From the NCBI GenBank assembly GCA_017462605.1, contig JAFTQV010000023.1:1-37813 (forward strand): a stretch of 37,813 nt of DNA, read 5' to 3'. This document shows positions 23,701-31,398 of this stretch, in pieces (positions within the stretch are counted from its first letter, which is position 1; each line of letters opens with the position of its first letter). Position numbers and translations under genes: made by a program. This stretch comes from Clostridia bacterium. Lineage in GTDB: Bacteria; Bacillota; Clostridia; Oscillospirales; CAG-272. The notes beneath the pieces were generated by a model, which made no database searches, was not told where the DNA came from, and saw only the letters and a program-made list of their open reading frames with translations.

Positions 23701-25192
23701 TATAATGGACGGTCACGATATCCCCTTTGAGACCTTCCTCGGCTTCAAGGGAGACAAGTCCCCCGATATAGACCTAAACTTCTCGGGTGACGTTCAGGGT
23801 AAAGTCCATAAATACACCGAGGAGCTTTTCGGAGAGGGTCACGTCTTCAGAGCGGGAACTATCGGTACTCTCGCCGATAAGACCGCGTGGGGATACATAA
23901 ATAAGTACCTTGACGAAAGAAAAATTGTTATTCCGAGAGCGCAGGTCGACTATATGGTAACCCAGATGGTGGGAATAAAGAGAACGACCTCTCAGCACCC
24001 GGGCGGCATAATAGTTGTACCGACGGAGTATGAGATATACGATTTCTCCCCCGTTCAGCATCCTGCGGATGACCCAAACTCCGATATTATCACAACGCAC
24101 TATCAGTTCTCATATCTTCACGATACGATCCTGAAGCTTGACGAGCTTGGCCACGATATGCCTACCAAGTACAAGATGCTTGAAAGGTATACAAATACGA
24201 GTGTTCTTGACGTTAAGATGAATGATAAGAGTATATACGAGCTTTTCCGCTCGACAACGCCCCTCGGAATTACTCCCGAGGATATAGGCGGAGTCCAGGT
24301 CGGCACATTTGGCATTCCCGAATTCGGCACAAGATTCCTGCAGCAGGTTCTTCTTGACGCAAAACCCGTAACCTTCGCGGACCTTCTTCAGATATCGGGT
24401 CTTACCCACGGAACGGACGTTTGGCTCGGAAATGCGCAGGATCTGATCAAAGCGGGTATATGCACGATCTCCGAGGTCGTTGGAACAAGAGACGGAATAA
24501 TGCTTTACCTTATAAGAAAGGGCATAGACGATTCCACGTCATTCAAAATAATGGAGGACGTACGAAAAGGAAGAGGACTCACCCCCGATTACGAAAAGGT
24601 AATGCGTGAGAATGATGTCCCCGATTGGTATATTGGCTCTTGTAAAAAGATAAAATACATGTTCCCGAAGGCTCACGCGGCGGCATACGTTATGTCGGCG
24701 ATACGTCTTTGCTGGTATAAGATATACTATCCTATGGAATTCTATGCCGCCTTCTTCAGCGTAGCTCCGGGCGGCTTCAATGCCGAGATAGCCGGCGGCG
24801 GATACAAAGCAGTTTCGGCTTGTATTGATGAGATCGAAAAGAAGAGTCAGGAGGGAACCGCTACCGCGAAGGACAATGAAATGCTCGCCACAATGCAGCT
24901 CGTAAGAGAGGCGCTTGCAAGAGGCGTAGAATTCCTCGGAGTAGACCTTATGAAGTCTGATGCAAAGCTCTTCTTGCCCGAGGGCGGAAAGATCAGAATG
25001 CCCTTCAACTCGCTCCCGGGACTTGGTGATACAGCCGCAGAGAAGATCGTTGAGGCAAGAGATAATAACGTTATATTCTCTATCCAGGAGCTTCGCGAGA
25101 AGTCGGGCATATCAAAGTCTATCGTTGAGCTTCTCAGGAGAAACGGAGTTCTCGGCGGACTCAGCGAGACTAATCAGATATCTTTGTTTTAG
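20786..25192 (+). CDS. polC: DNA polymerase III alpha subunit, PolC type
   Basis: Replicative polymerase of low-GC Gram-positives, with built-in proofreading. Counting from the upstream ATG at 20771 (1473 residues): N-terminal and OB-fold regions (about 1-360); PHP domain opening with HLHTNMSQMDAL (from about 373); an inserted DEDD exonuclease opening with FDIETTGLS (D462, E464); then palm, fingers and tail. PDIDLNFSGD (about 998) carries catalytic carboxylates, and the zinc cluster CPKC (945-948)...CPEC is typical of PolC. I prefer ATG 20786, which has GAGAAG 7 bases before it; ATG 20771 lacks any ribosome binding site. The stop overlaps the end of the convergent gene by 4 bases. Confidence 0.97.
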   Translation: MAENRFFEVFKKYAPEREYRELISSARDVRIKYDKENRRVEIEMFFDSHKDAELIYEIEDQCRALYELQSFKILPHFPKETFDVNRFSEIATEAALCGAVTSGFFSGAEYIDNGEVIRVGIPYYIEGVNFVKNARTEETLERILYSRYGVTRKIEITEGSGAAERAKVIEARKAEKIIKAEAENRERAREEREAYYASAQGASEPDPKLGFERRAGISMATGKYEDISETRFLRGATVYNTEGADVFYGEPFEILEPTPLAEALSVKGQGIFLGTVFSVELKENRQGTRVTLTLGISDGTAGIYVKKSFLPDEAAFAKGMKPGGHLAVLGKPMRDKFDNELFISLKSAMKIKKEERQDKAENKRVELHLHTNMSQMDALITPKDLVNTAIRWGHKAIAVTDHGNVQGFPEVMLALEKAADADLKILYGMEAYFVNDTARCIFGNKYPAFDDEMVVFDIETTGLSNRTCKIIEIGAVKIKAGEIIDRFDIFVDPEEPISEFITNLTSITDEMVKGAPKEREAIEQFLAFAGDSMLIAHNAAFDVGFIRVAAERSGIPFTNSYLDTVGLSKYLNNGIKNHKLDTIAKFYELPEFHHHRAEDDAAILAEIFFVMQKRLRGEGITSFPALMNEMSEKSDPLKLPMYHMIILAKNQEGLKNLYKLVSFSYLNYYKKKPRMPKSVLEQYREGLIIGSACEAGELYRAILDGRAEQEIEEIASFYDYLEIQPVCNNRFLIAEGKIADDEGIRDINRRICALGDKLGKPVCATCDAHFLNKEDEVYRRIILAGMKFSDADNELPIYLRTTDEMLCEFEYLGEELCRRVVIENPNKIADMCEKIRPIPKGRYEPDIPGAADELTESCWRRARDWYGDPLPEIVEKRLEKELTSIINNGFAVLYMIAVKLVAYSESLGYQVGSRGSVGSSFVATMSGISEVNPLPPHYRCPKCRHTEFFTDGTVGSGFDLPDKLCPECGEPLIMDGHDIPFETFLGFKGDKSPDIDLNFSGDVQGKVHKYTEELFGEGHVFRAGTIGTLADKTAWGYINKYLDERKIVIPRAQVDYMVTQMVGIKRTTSQHPGGIIVVPTEYEIYDFSPVQHPADDPNSDIITTHYQFSYLHDTILKLDELGHDMPTKYKMLERYTNTSVLDVKMNDKSIYELFRSTTPLGITPEDIGGVQVGTFGIPEFGTRFLQQVLLDAKPVTFADLLQISGLTHGTDVWLGNAQDLIKAGICTISEVVGTRDGIMLYLIRKGIDDSTSFKIMEDVRKGRGLTPDYEKVMRENDVPDWYIGSCKKIKYMFPKAHAAAYVMSAIRLCWYKIYYPMEFYAAFFSVAPGGFNAEIAGGGYKAVSACIDEIEKKSQEGTATAKDNEMLATMQLVREALARGVEFLGVDLMKSDAKLFLPEGGKIRMPFNSLPGLGDTAAEKIVEARDNNVIFSIQELREKSGISKSIVELLRRNGVLGGLSETNQISLF

Positions 25193-25581
25193 TTAATAAA
25201 AACCAATATTATAAGCATACGCGCGCATTCCTTATCTCCGTTTTTGGAAAGAAAGAGAAACGCCGCTAAAGCAATAAGTAAAATATCCTCAAGCTCGAGC
25301 TTGGGAAAACGGTGAAGGTCGAAAAGGCTTCCTATCTTATTAAGTATACCGCCAAGGAAGCCCTCGCCTTCATCTTTTTCTTTAGCGCAAAAGCATTCTA
25401 CCTCGGGAGTATCTTCCTCGATCTCGACCTCGGGCTTAACTCCTATTTTTATCTCTCGACGCTTCGGCTCGGTGTATATTACCTCAGGCGCGGGATCTTC
25501 ATGCGATAAAAGCGCAGTACCGTTGTAATTATCAGGCAGCTTGATCCTTCCTTCATCTTTTGTGTAGCTTCTCGAGTACAT
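25189..25581 (-). CDS. Unknown small membrane-tail protein (third gene of trio)
   Basis: Not recognised. The 130-residue protein has a charged soluble N-terminal part (about 1-75) rich in Glu, Pro and Lys, a Cys pair (ECFCAKEK), a Gly-rich turn (GFLGGILNKIGSLFD), then a hydrophobic C-terminus of two short segments separated by SKNGDKECA. It probably sits at the membrane through the C-terminal end. Its ATG overlaps the stop of the preceding gene as TAATG, so translation is coupled. It ends inside the last codon of convergent polC, and no terminator lies between them. Confidence 0.7.
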   Translation of the reverse strand: MYSRSYTKDEGRIKLPDNYNGTALLSHEDPAPEVIYTEPKRREIKIGVKPEVEIEEDTPEVECFCAKEKDEGEGFLGGILNKIGSLFDLHRFPKLELEDILLIALAAFLFLSKNGDKECARMLIILVFIN

Positions 25582-25895
25582 TATTTGTTTCCTATCAGGT
25601 CTATTACGTCAAAGACCGTCATCATAGTATCGATCGCGCTCCGCCTTTTCTCTGAAACGTATGGCTTAAGAGAGGAGAGAAGAGAGCCTCGGAGCTTCTT
25701 TCGCGACCTAATGCCGCTATCCTCCGTTGAAGCTGCATTTGCCGAGGTCGGAATAGCTTCGCTCGGCTTTTCATTCCGAGAGTCACCGTCTTCTTCGGGA
25801 GCATTTTTTTCGCCTAAGGTCTTGATCTTTTCTATAAGCTCGGGATTCTCCATTATTAAAGAGACGAGCTTTGCGATGTCCATACCCGAATCCAT
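25581..25895 (-). CDS. Unknown small soluble protein (second gene of trio)
   Basis: Not recognised by name. The 104 residues contain an N-terminal helix (AKLVSLIMENPELIEKIKTL), a low-complexity polar linker (about 30-65) rich in Glu, Ser and Ala, and a C-terminal helical block LLSSLKPYVSEKRRSAIDTM. Similar short proteins with a LKPYLSEKRR-like segment occur, as far as I recall, in other Clostridia next to the same neighbours; this needs a search. GGGGAG in the end of the first gene serves as its ribosome binding site, and one base separates it from that stop. Confidence 0.75.
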   Translation of the reverse strand: MDSGMDIAKLVSLIMENPELIEKIKTLGEKNAPEEDGDSRNEKPSEAIPTSANAASTEDSGIRSRKKLRGSLLSSLKPYVSEKRRSAIDTMMTVFDVIDLIGNK

Positions 25896-25896
25896 A

Positions 25897-26118
25897 TCAG
25901 CTCCCCCTCTTATAGTTCTTGACTATACGCATGGCATCCATCATATTGATCCGCTCAGCTCCCGAAATAGCTTCTCTCAGCTTTTTCATTTCGCTCTCGG
26001 GCGGAGGATTATCGGGTATCTTTATACCGTGGCTTGATGCGATCGCCACAACAGTCGCCCAAAGCTCCCTATCCTGAAGGTTTGCAAGCGCATCAAGCTT
26101 TGATTTGTCTATTTTCAT
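25897..26118 (-). CDS. Unknown small soluble protein (first gene of trio)
   Basis: Not recognised by name. The 73 residues look like a compact helical protein with the order LANLQDRELWATVVAIASS, a proline-rich turn IPDNPPPESEM, then KKLREAISGAERINMMDAM. No catalytic or metal motif and no signal peptide were seen. It starts a tightly packed three-gene transcript (one-base gap, then one-base overlap) and is divergent from the phosphodiesterase gene at 26195. The upstream stretch reads AGGGGG about 5 bases before the ATG. No clean promoter could be assigned in the 76-base gap. Confidence 0.75.
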   Translation of the reverse strand: MKIDKSKLDALANLQDRELWATVVAIASSHGIKIPDNPPPESEMKKLREAISGAERINMMDAMRIVKNYKRGS

Positions 26119-26194
26119 ATTTACCCCCTTGGTTTATTATCTATAATAAGTATATTCATCTAAAAGCATATGAGTTCAAAAGGATAAATAAAAA

Positions 26195-26740
26195 ATGAAA
26201 TGTTTAGTATTCTCCGATTCACACGGATATTCACTGTTTATGATGAGAGCTGCAGCAAAGCACCCTGATGCTGAGGTGATCTTTTTTCTCGGAGACGGTC
26301 TATCCGACCTCGAGCATCTCTTTGAAAGATACCCCGATAGGTGCTATCTTGCTGTAAGAGGCAATTGCGACCGTGAGGTCGTGGCATTGGGCAAAGGCGT
26401 GCCCAAAACCGATCGCATCGAGCTTTGCGGAAAGAAGATAGTCTTTTCGCACGGAGACCTTTACGGCGTAAAATTCGGGATAGAAGGATTAGAGAGGCTT
26501 GCAGCATCCGAGGACGCGGATATAGTTCTTTTCGGGCATACGCACAGTCCCACGTCTGCATATATTCCAAAAGAGGAAGGCGGAGCGGATGAAGACGTAT
26601 CAGAGGAGGGCAAGAAGCCTCGCCGCCCATACTACATTTTTAACCCCGGAAGCATCGGTATGCTCGGTTCGCCCACCTTTGGAGTTATAACCTTGACCGA
26701 AGGGCAAGAGCCTCTTTTCTCCTTCGGCTCGTTTAACTAA
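26195..26740 (+). CDS. YfcE/MJ0936-family metallophosphodiesterase
   Basis: Cytoplasmic calcineurin-like phosphoesterase of 181 residues. The metal-binding blocks are seen in order: SDSHG (D8, H10), FLGDGLSD, VRGNCDRE, FSHGDLYG, FGHTHSP and a final NPGSIG. Family members hydrolyse simple phosphodiesters with Mn2+ or Ni2+; the in vivo substrate is unknown. An acidic stretch (EEGGADEDVSEEGKKPRR, about 140-157) is inserted before the last motif. AAAGGA lies 12 bases before the ATG. It is monocistronic and divergent from the small-protein trio. Confidence 0.9.
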   Translation: MKCLVFSDSHGYSLFMMRAAAKHPDAEVIFFLGDGLSDLEHLFERYPDRCYLAVRGNCDREVVALGKGVPKTDRIELCGKKIVFSHGDLYGVKFGIEGLERLAASEDADIVLFGHTHSPTSAYIPKEEGGADEDVSEEGKKPRRPYYIFNPGSIGMLGSPTFGVITLTEGQEPLFSFGSFN

Positions 26741-26907
26741 ATACCCCTAAATATAAGAAAATAAATTATAAAGGATTGTTTTTTTGAGAAAAATATAATA
26801 AAAGCTTAAATTTTATACGACTTTGACTGGAATAATCGGAAAATGTAAAAAAATAAAGCTTGTCACGGTAAAATATGCCGAAAAATATAAGATTATAGAA
26901 CATATAA

Positions 26908-26953
26908 AAAGCTCCCCTGCAGATGGATCACCCCATATCCGCAAGGGAGCTTT
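26908..26953. terminator. Intrinsic terminator, mainly for glmM
   Basis: AAAGCTCCCCTGC (26908-26920) pairs with GCAAGGGAGCTTT (26941-26953) with one mismatch. On the minus strand the stem is followed by TTTTTATAT. It lies 9 bases past the glmM stop. The 167 bases between it and the phosphodiesterase gene are AT-rich with nothing recognisable. Confidence 0.8.
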
Positions 26954-26962
26954 ATTGATACT

Positions 26963-28312
26963 TTAATACTTACTTAAAATTGCTTTTATACGGTCTGCCG
27001 CGTTCTCGCAGATGCTAACGGTAAGTTCCTCGCTGACGCATTCGATCATAATTCTTACAACCGGCTCTGTGCCCGATGGTCTGATAACGAGCCTTCCCGA
27101 GCTTTCCTTCCTTGAAAGTATCTCGTTGGTCTCATCGATTATCGCCTTGATGCCTTCGTCGGTAGAGAATGCCTTCTTCTGCGCATCTGTCGCCTTGACG
27201 TTGACGAGATGCTGAGGATACTTCTTCATAACCGAAGCAAGCTCTGAGTATTTTCCGCCGCTTCTGTAGAGTGTATCGAGAATATGAAGAGCTGTAAGCT
27301 GTCCGTCACCCGTTGTGGCATAATCGCGGAGAATAACGTGTCCCGATTGCTCGCCGCCGAGAGCATAGCCCTTTGCTTCCATTTCCTCAAGCACGTATCT
27401 GTCTCCAACCTTTGTGGCAACGAAATTCAAGCCGTTCTCCTCGCAATACTTCGCGAAGCCAACGTTGGACATTATTGTTCCAACAACGGTGTTCTTACGA
27501 AGACGCTCGTTTTTCTTCATATCGGTGGCTAATATAGCCATAATATAGTCGCCGTCGATCTCGCGCCCCGTCTCATCAACGGTAAGGCACCTGTCCGCAT
27601 CGCCGTCAAAGGCGATACCGATGTCATAGCCGTTTTCCTTGACGAATGCCGCAAGGTTTTCTATGTGAGTCGAGCCGCAGTTCGTATTTATGTTCTTTCC
27701 GTCAGGCTCGTAGGAGAGATAGGTTGCCTCAATTCCGAATCTTGAGAAAAGCTTCATCGCCGTGGAGCTTGCCGAGCCGTTGGCGCAGTCAAACGCAACC
27801 TTTATTCCCGAAAGATCGGGGGATACTGTGCTTGCAATATAATCAACGTACTTATCAACGAGAGTGAGATCCTCTGTAATTGCTCCGATCCTCTCGGGCT
27901 TTGCGTAAGAGGACGAGAAGATTATATCCTCGATAGTCTCTTCAAGCTCGTCTGAAAGCTTGAATCCGCTGCCTGCGAAGATCTTTATACCGTTGTATTC
28001 ATATGGATTGTGAGATGCAGAGATCATAACGCCTGCGTCAAATCCGAAATTTTTGACGATGTAAGCTACCGCGGGAGTGGGTACGACGCGCACTCTGACC
28101 GAGTCGCATCCCATCTCTGAAAGTCCCTCTGATATAGCATCGTCGAGCATATCCTTTGATATTCTCGTATCTGTTCCTATAAGCACCTTAGGCTCGCGAA
28201 CGTCTTTCAGTAAAACTGTACCGAGAGCAAGGCCTATATTTTTAGCAAGCTCGGCGGTGAGAAATTCGTAAGCGATTCCTCTGACGCCGTCTGTTCCAAA
28301 AAGCTGCCTCAT
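26963..28312 (-). CDS. glmM: Phosphoglucosamine mutase
   Basis: Interconverts glucosamine 6-phosphate and glucosamine 1-phosphate for UDP-GlcNAc and peptidoglycan synthesis. Its 449 residues fit. Motifs: N-terminal FGTDGVRG, catalytic phosphoserine S100 in ISASHNPYEYNG, metal loop DGDADR (about 240), GGEQSGHVI, and phosphate-binding RPSGTEPVVRIM. AAAGGA precedes the ATG, and only three bases separate it from the upstream beta-helix protein gene, so they form one operon. Confidence 0.97.
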   Translation of the reverse strand: MRQLFGTDGVRGIAYEFLTAELAKNIGLALGTVLLKDVREPKVLIGTDTRISKDMLDDAISEGLSEMGCDSVRVRVVPTPAVAYIVKNFGFDAGVMISASHNPYEYNGIKIFAGSGFKLSDELEETIEDIIFSSSYAKPERIGAITEDLTLVDKYVDYIASTVSPDLSGIKVAFDCANGSASSTAMKLFSRFGIEATYLSYEPDGKNINTNCGSTHIENLAAFVKENGYDIGIAFDGDADRCLTVDETGREIDGDYIMAILATDMKKNERLRKNTVVGTIMSNVGFAKYCEENGLNFVATKVGDRYVLEEMEAKGYALGGEQSGHVILRDYATTGDGQLTALHILDTLYRSGGKYSELASVMKKYPQHLVNVKATDAQKKAFSTDEGIKAIIDETNEILSRKESSGRLVIRPSGTEPVVRIMIECVSEELTVSICENAADRIKAILSKY

Positions 28313-28315
28313 AAA

Positions 28316-28990
28316 TTAATCCTTTCTTGGCTTGATAACGGGAGTTATCTGATTGTGGTAGATCGAATTTGCTTCGATCACTCCTCTGACGGAGGAAACG
28401 GGGTAGACAAGTGTGTTCTTGCCGATGACCGTACCGGGATAAAGCACACTGTTGCATCCGATCTCGGAAAAGTCGCCGAGCATAACGCCGAATTTGCGAA
28501 GCCCCGTCGCAAAAACCTCGTCTCCCATACGTACGTTGATATTTGAATGATCAAGCTTGAAATTAGAAGCGATCGCGCCCGCTCCGAGATGCGATTTATA
28601 GCCCATTATCGAATCGCCAACGTAGTTGTAGTGGGGAAGCTGAACGGAATCAAAAACGATAGCGTTCTTGATCTCTGTGCTGTTGCCGATAACCGCGCCG
28701 TCGCCAATGAGAGCAGATCCGCGGATGAATGCTCCGCATCTGACCTCGGTATTATGACCTATGATAGTGGGCGGAAGAATGGTTGCCTTAGGGTCTATTT
28801 TAGCATCCTTGGCGGCGAATACGCCTTCGCTTATCTCGTCGTATTCATCGGGCGAAAGCTTTTTCTGAAGCTCGATTATGTAATCCTTTATTTTCGGAAG
28901 CGCCTCGTGAGGATAAGTAGTTCCGTCAAGAAGCTCCTTTGCAAGAGTATGCGAGGTATCGTATAGCTCGCTCGTTTTCGGTAAATTCAT
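28316..28990 (-). CDS. Left-handed beta-helix protein resembling the GlmU acetyltransferase domain
   Basis: A 224-residue protein. Residues about 1-60 are helical; about 60-215 are hexapeptide repeats of a left-handed beta-helix (KIDPKATILPPTIIGHNTEV, then AFIRGSALIGDGAVIGNSTEI and later VLYPGTVIGKNTLVYP). It resembles the C-terminal half of GlmU and related sugar-nucleotide enzymes but has no nucleotidyltransferase half (no LAAGxGTRM). Being in an operon with glmM, it plausibly acetylates glucosamine 1-phosphate, but a uridylyl role or a non-enzymatic role cannot be excluded. GGAG lies upstream of the ATG. Confidence 0.8.
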   Translation of the reverse strand: MNLPKTSELYDTSHTLAKELLDGTTYPHEALPKIKDYIIELQKKLSPDEYDEISEGVFAAKDAKIDPKATILPPTIIGHNTEVRCGAFIRGSALIGDGAVIGNSTEIKNAIVFDSVQLPHYNYVGDSIMGYKSHLGAGAIASNFKLDHSNINVRMGDEVFATGLRKFGVMLGDFSEIGCNSVLYPGTVIGKNTLVYPVSSVRGVIEANSIYHNQITPVIKPRKD

Positions 28991-29029
28991 TTCTTTTCTC
29001 CGATCGTAAAAGCTGACTTAGCTATTCTT

Positions 29030-29059
29030 AATATATAAAAATAACGAATTGACGTGCAA
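29030..29059 (-). promoter_or_regulatory. Possible promoter of the beta-helix/glmM operon
   Basis: On the minus strand TTGCAC (29054-29059) and TATATT (29030-29035) are 18 bases apart, 39 bases before the start. The match is moderate, in an AT-rich region where chance matches are easy. Confidence 0.4.
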
Positions 29060-29239
29060 ATATATTGCAAAAAACAAATATTTTTACAAAAATATTTTAT
29101 CACACTGCGCTCTATAATTCCATTGACAATTATAACAAAGTTTTATTTTTCGTTTCGTCAATCTTTATAAAAAATGATACATAAAAATAAACAGAAGTTT
29201 AGAAAACTGTATAAAGTGCTATAAAACCAATCAACCCGC

Positions 29240-29273
29240 TATACTATTTTACCAACCGATTATACTATTTTAC
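29240..29273 (+). repeat. Two 13-bp direct repeats upstream of the ABC exporter promoter
   Basis: TATACTATTTTAC occurs at 29240-29252 and 29261-29273, exactly 21 bases apart, about two helical turns. They end 17 bases before the -35 element of the 29351 gene, a suitable place for a regulator binding on one face of the DNA. The rest of the 28991-29350 gap holds only the two promoters and AT-rich sequence. Confidence 0.5.
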
Positions 29274-29289
29274 AAATGCAAAATAGCTA

Positions 29290-29318
29290 TTGAATTTAGA
29301 AGTCAAGTATGATAAAAT
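29290..29318 (+). promoter_or_regulatory. Promoter of the single ABC exporter gene
   Basis: TTGAAT (29290-29295) and TAAAAT (29313-29318) are 17 bases apart, 33 bases before the ATG. Confidence 0.6.
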
Positions 29319-29350
29319 AATATGGAAAGCAAAACTAAGGAGAAAAAAAG

Positions 29351-31285
29351 ATGAATGGACCGAGAGGCGGAATGCCGCCCCCATTGAAAGTCAAGGACGA
29401 TCCGATATCGCGTCCGTCCTCGCTTCGAGAAGTACCTGCATATATTTTTAAAAGAGTAAAGTCCTTTCTTTTCAGGCTTTTCTATATAATCGGACTTGTT
29501 TGGGAGTCCTCACCCGCTATACTGATAGCGATGAGCGCTCTTTGCGTTTTTGACGGCGTTCTGCCCGTTGTCGGCGCTTATATAACGAGAGATCTTCTCA
29601 ACGGAATATCGGCGCTCATAAAGGACGGAGCTTTGGAAAAGAGCGAGCTATACAGCGACCTTTTCGTGATCATGGGACCCGTTATATTCATTTTCGCAAT
29701 GGAAATGATATATCTCTTTTTCAAAAGAGTTTTAGCGAGGCTCAATACCTTCGTCACCGCTATTGCGGGCGAGCTTGTCGTCAATCATATAAAGCTTAAG
29801 ATCCTCGGCAAGGCGAAGGGAGTCGATCAGCGCTCTTACGATGATCCTGATTTCTATGAGAAGCTCGAAAATGCCAACCGCGAGGCGGGAATGCGCCCGA
29901 TACATATTCTTGCGGCAACCTTCAAGGTCATAAGCGGTATCATAAGCGTGGGATCGTTTATCGTTGTGCTTGCAACCCTCACTCCCATAGCTCCGATCAT
30001 CGTTATTCTCGCGTCCGTCCCGGGAGCGATAGTCAACTATCATTTCAGAAATACGAATTACCGCTACATACGCCGCAATTCCAAGGAGCGCCGCCGTATG
30101 AACTACTATTCGTCGATAATGACGGATAAGGACAAAGCGAAGGAGATCAAGATCCTCGGACTTTCGGATACCTTTACCGATAAGTACAAAAATGCTTTTT
30201 CGGGCTATTACAAGGGCTTGAAGCGAATTATGGTAAGAGAATGCGTGACTCAGGTGCTGGTAAGCCTCGTATATATAGTCGCAAGCGGCGCGCTATTCGT
30301 TTTCGTTGCGTACAGCGTTGTATTCAAAAGCGGTCTTATCGGAGATTATTCGCTTTATTCGGGCGCGCTGAACTCGATAACCTCATACGTCTCAACGATC
30401 GTTACGTCCACCGCAACCATATATGAAGGAACTCTCTTCATAGAAAACGTTCTTGACTTTATGAAGGAGAAGGAGACGGTCGTACCGACCGTTGATCCGC
30501 CTCGTATCCCCGAAAGAAACGTACCGCATACGATAGAATTCAAAAACGTCAGCTTCCGATATCCCGGCACCTCAAAGGATGTCATTAAAAACGTTGACCT
30601 TACGCTTAAGACCGATGAAACGGTTATCCTCGTCGGACTCAACGGAGCGGGAAAGTCGACCCTTCTTAAGCTTCTTATGCGACTTTACGACCCGACCGAG
30701 GGCGCTATCCTTCTTGACGGAAAGGATATAAGAGAATACGACGTAAAGGAGCTTTACTCCATGTACGGAATAGTATTCCAGGACTTCGGAAGGTATGCTG
30801 ACACTGTGACTGAAAATATCCGCTTCGGAGACGTGGAGAGGGAAGGCGATCTCGGAGCGATAGAGAATGCTGCCGAAGCCGCAAATGCCAAGGACTTCAT
30901 ATCCGAGCTTCCCGAAGGCTTTGAGACTCATCTGACGAGAATGTTTGAGGAAAACGGCATAGAGCCCTCGGGCGGTCAGTGGCAGAAGCTATCGGTCGCA
31001 AGAGCATTCTATAAGGACTCAGAAATTCTGATAATGGACGAGCCTACCGCCTCTCTTGACCCGCTTGCGGAGCAGGAGGTCATCAATAGCTTCTCGGAGC
31101 TTTCGAAGGGAAAGATAAGCGTTTTCGTTTCGCATAGGCTCTCAGGCGCTACCACGGCAGGTAAGATCATCGTCCTCGATGACGGCGCGGTTGCCGAAAT
31201 GGGAACTCATAAGGAGCTCATGGAGCTTGGCGGAATATATAAAGATCTATTCACTACTCAGGCAAAGCGATATGTCAGTAATTGA
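29351..31285 (+). CDS. ABC exporter, fused permease and ATPase (half-transporter)
   Basis: Membrane protein of 644 residues, with a Pro/Gly-rich N-terminus, a six-helix ABC exporter domain (about 45-370) and a nucleotide-binding domain (about 390-640). Walker A is GLNGAGKST (429-437), the signature is PSGGQWQKLSVAR, and Walker B ends in D-E564. The SGGQWQ form is common in exporters linked to peptide or antibiotic export, but there is no peptidase C39 domain and no precursor or synthetase gene nearby, so the substrate is open. AAGGAG precedes the ATG. It is monocistronic and probably works as a homodimer because no partner gene adjoins it. Confidence 0.9.
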   Translation: MNGPRGGMPPPLKVKDDPISRPSSLREVPAYIFKRVKSFLFRLFYIIGLVWESSPAILIAMSALCVFDGVLPVVGAYITRDLLNGISALIKDGALEKSELYSDLFVIMGPVIFIFAMEMIYLFFKRVLARLNTFVTAIAGELVVNHIKLKILGKAKGVDQRSYDDPDFYEKLENANREAGMRPIHILAATFKVISGIISVGSFIVVLATLTPIAPIIVILASVPGAIVNYHFRNTNYRYIRRNSKERRRMNYYSSIMTDKDKAKEIKILGLSDTFTDKYKNAFSGYYKGLKRIMVRECVTQVLVSLVYIVASGALFVFVAYSVVFKSGLIGDYSLYSGALNSITSYVSTIVTSTATIYEGTLFIENVLDFMKEKETVVPTVDPPRIPERNVPHTIEFKNVSFRYPGTSKDVIKNVDLTLKTDETVILVGLNGAGKSTLLKLLMRLYDPTEGAILLDGKDIREYDVKELYSMYGIVFQDFGRYADTVTENIRFGDVEREGDLGAIENAAEAANAKDFISELPEGFETHLTRMFEENGIEPSGGQWQKLSVARAFYKDSEILIMDEPTASLDPLAEQEVINSFSELSKGKISVFVSHRLSGATTAGKIIVLDDGAVAEMGTHKELMELGGIYKDLFTTQAKRYVSN

Positions 31286-31330
31286 CGAAAAAACTGCAAA
31301 ATGTAAAATAAAGTTATAAAAAACAAATTA

Positions 31331-31389
31331 AAAGCTACCGATACTCATATTCCCGATCAAGGGTAATACGCATAGCGGTAGCTTTTTTT
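31331..31389. terminator. Bidirectional terminator between convergent genes
   Basis: AAAGCTACCG (31331-31340) and CGGTAGCTTT (31376-31385) form a perfect 10-bp stem, with T-rich sequence on the plus side and A-rich sequence preceding. A short inner hairpin (TTCCC/GGGTAA) lies in the loop. Confidence 0.85.
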
Positions 31390-31398
31390 ATTTTGATT

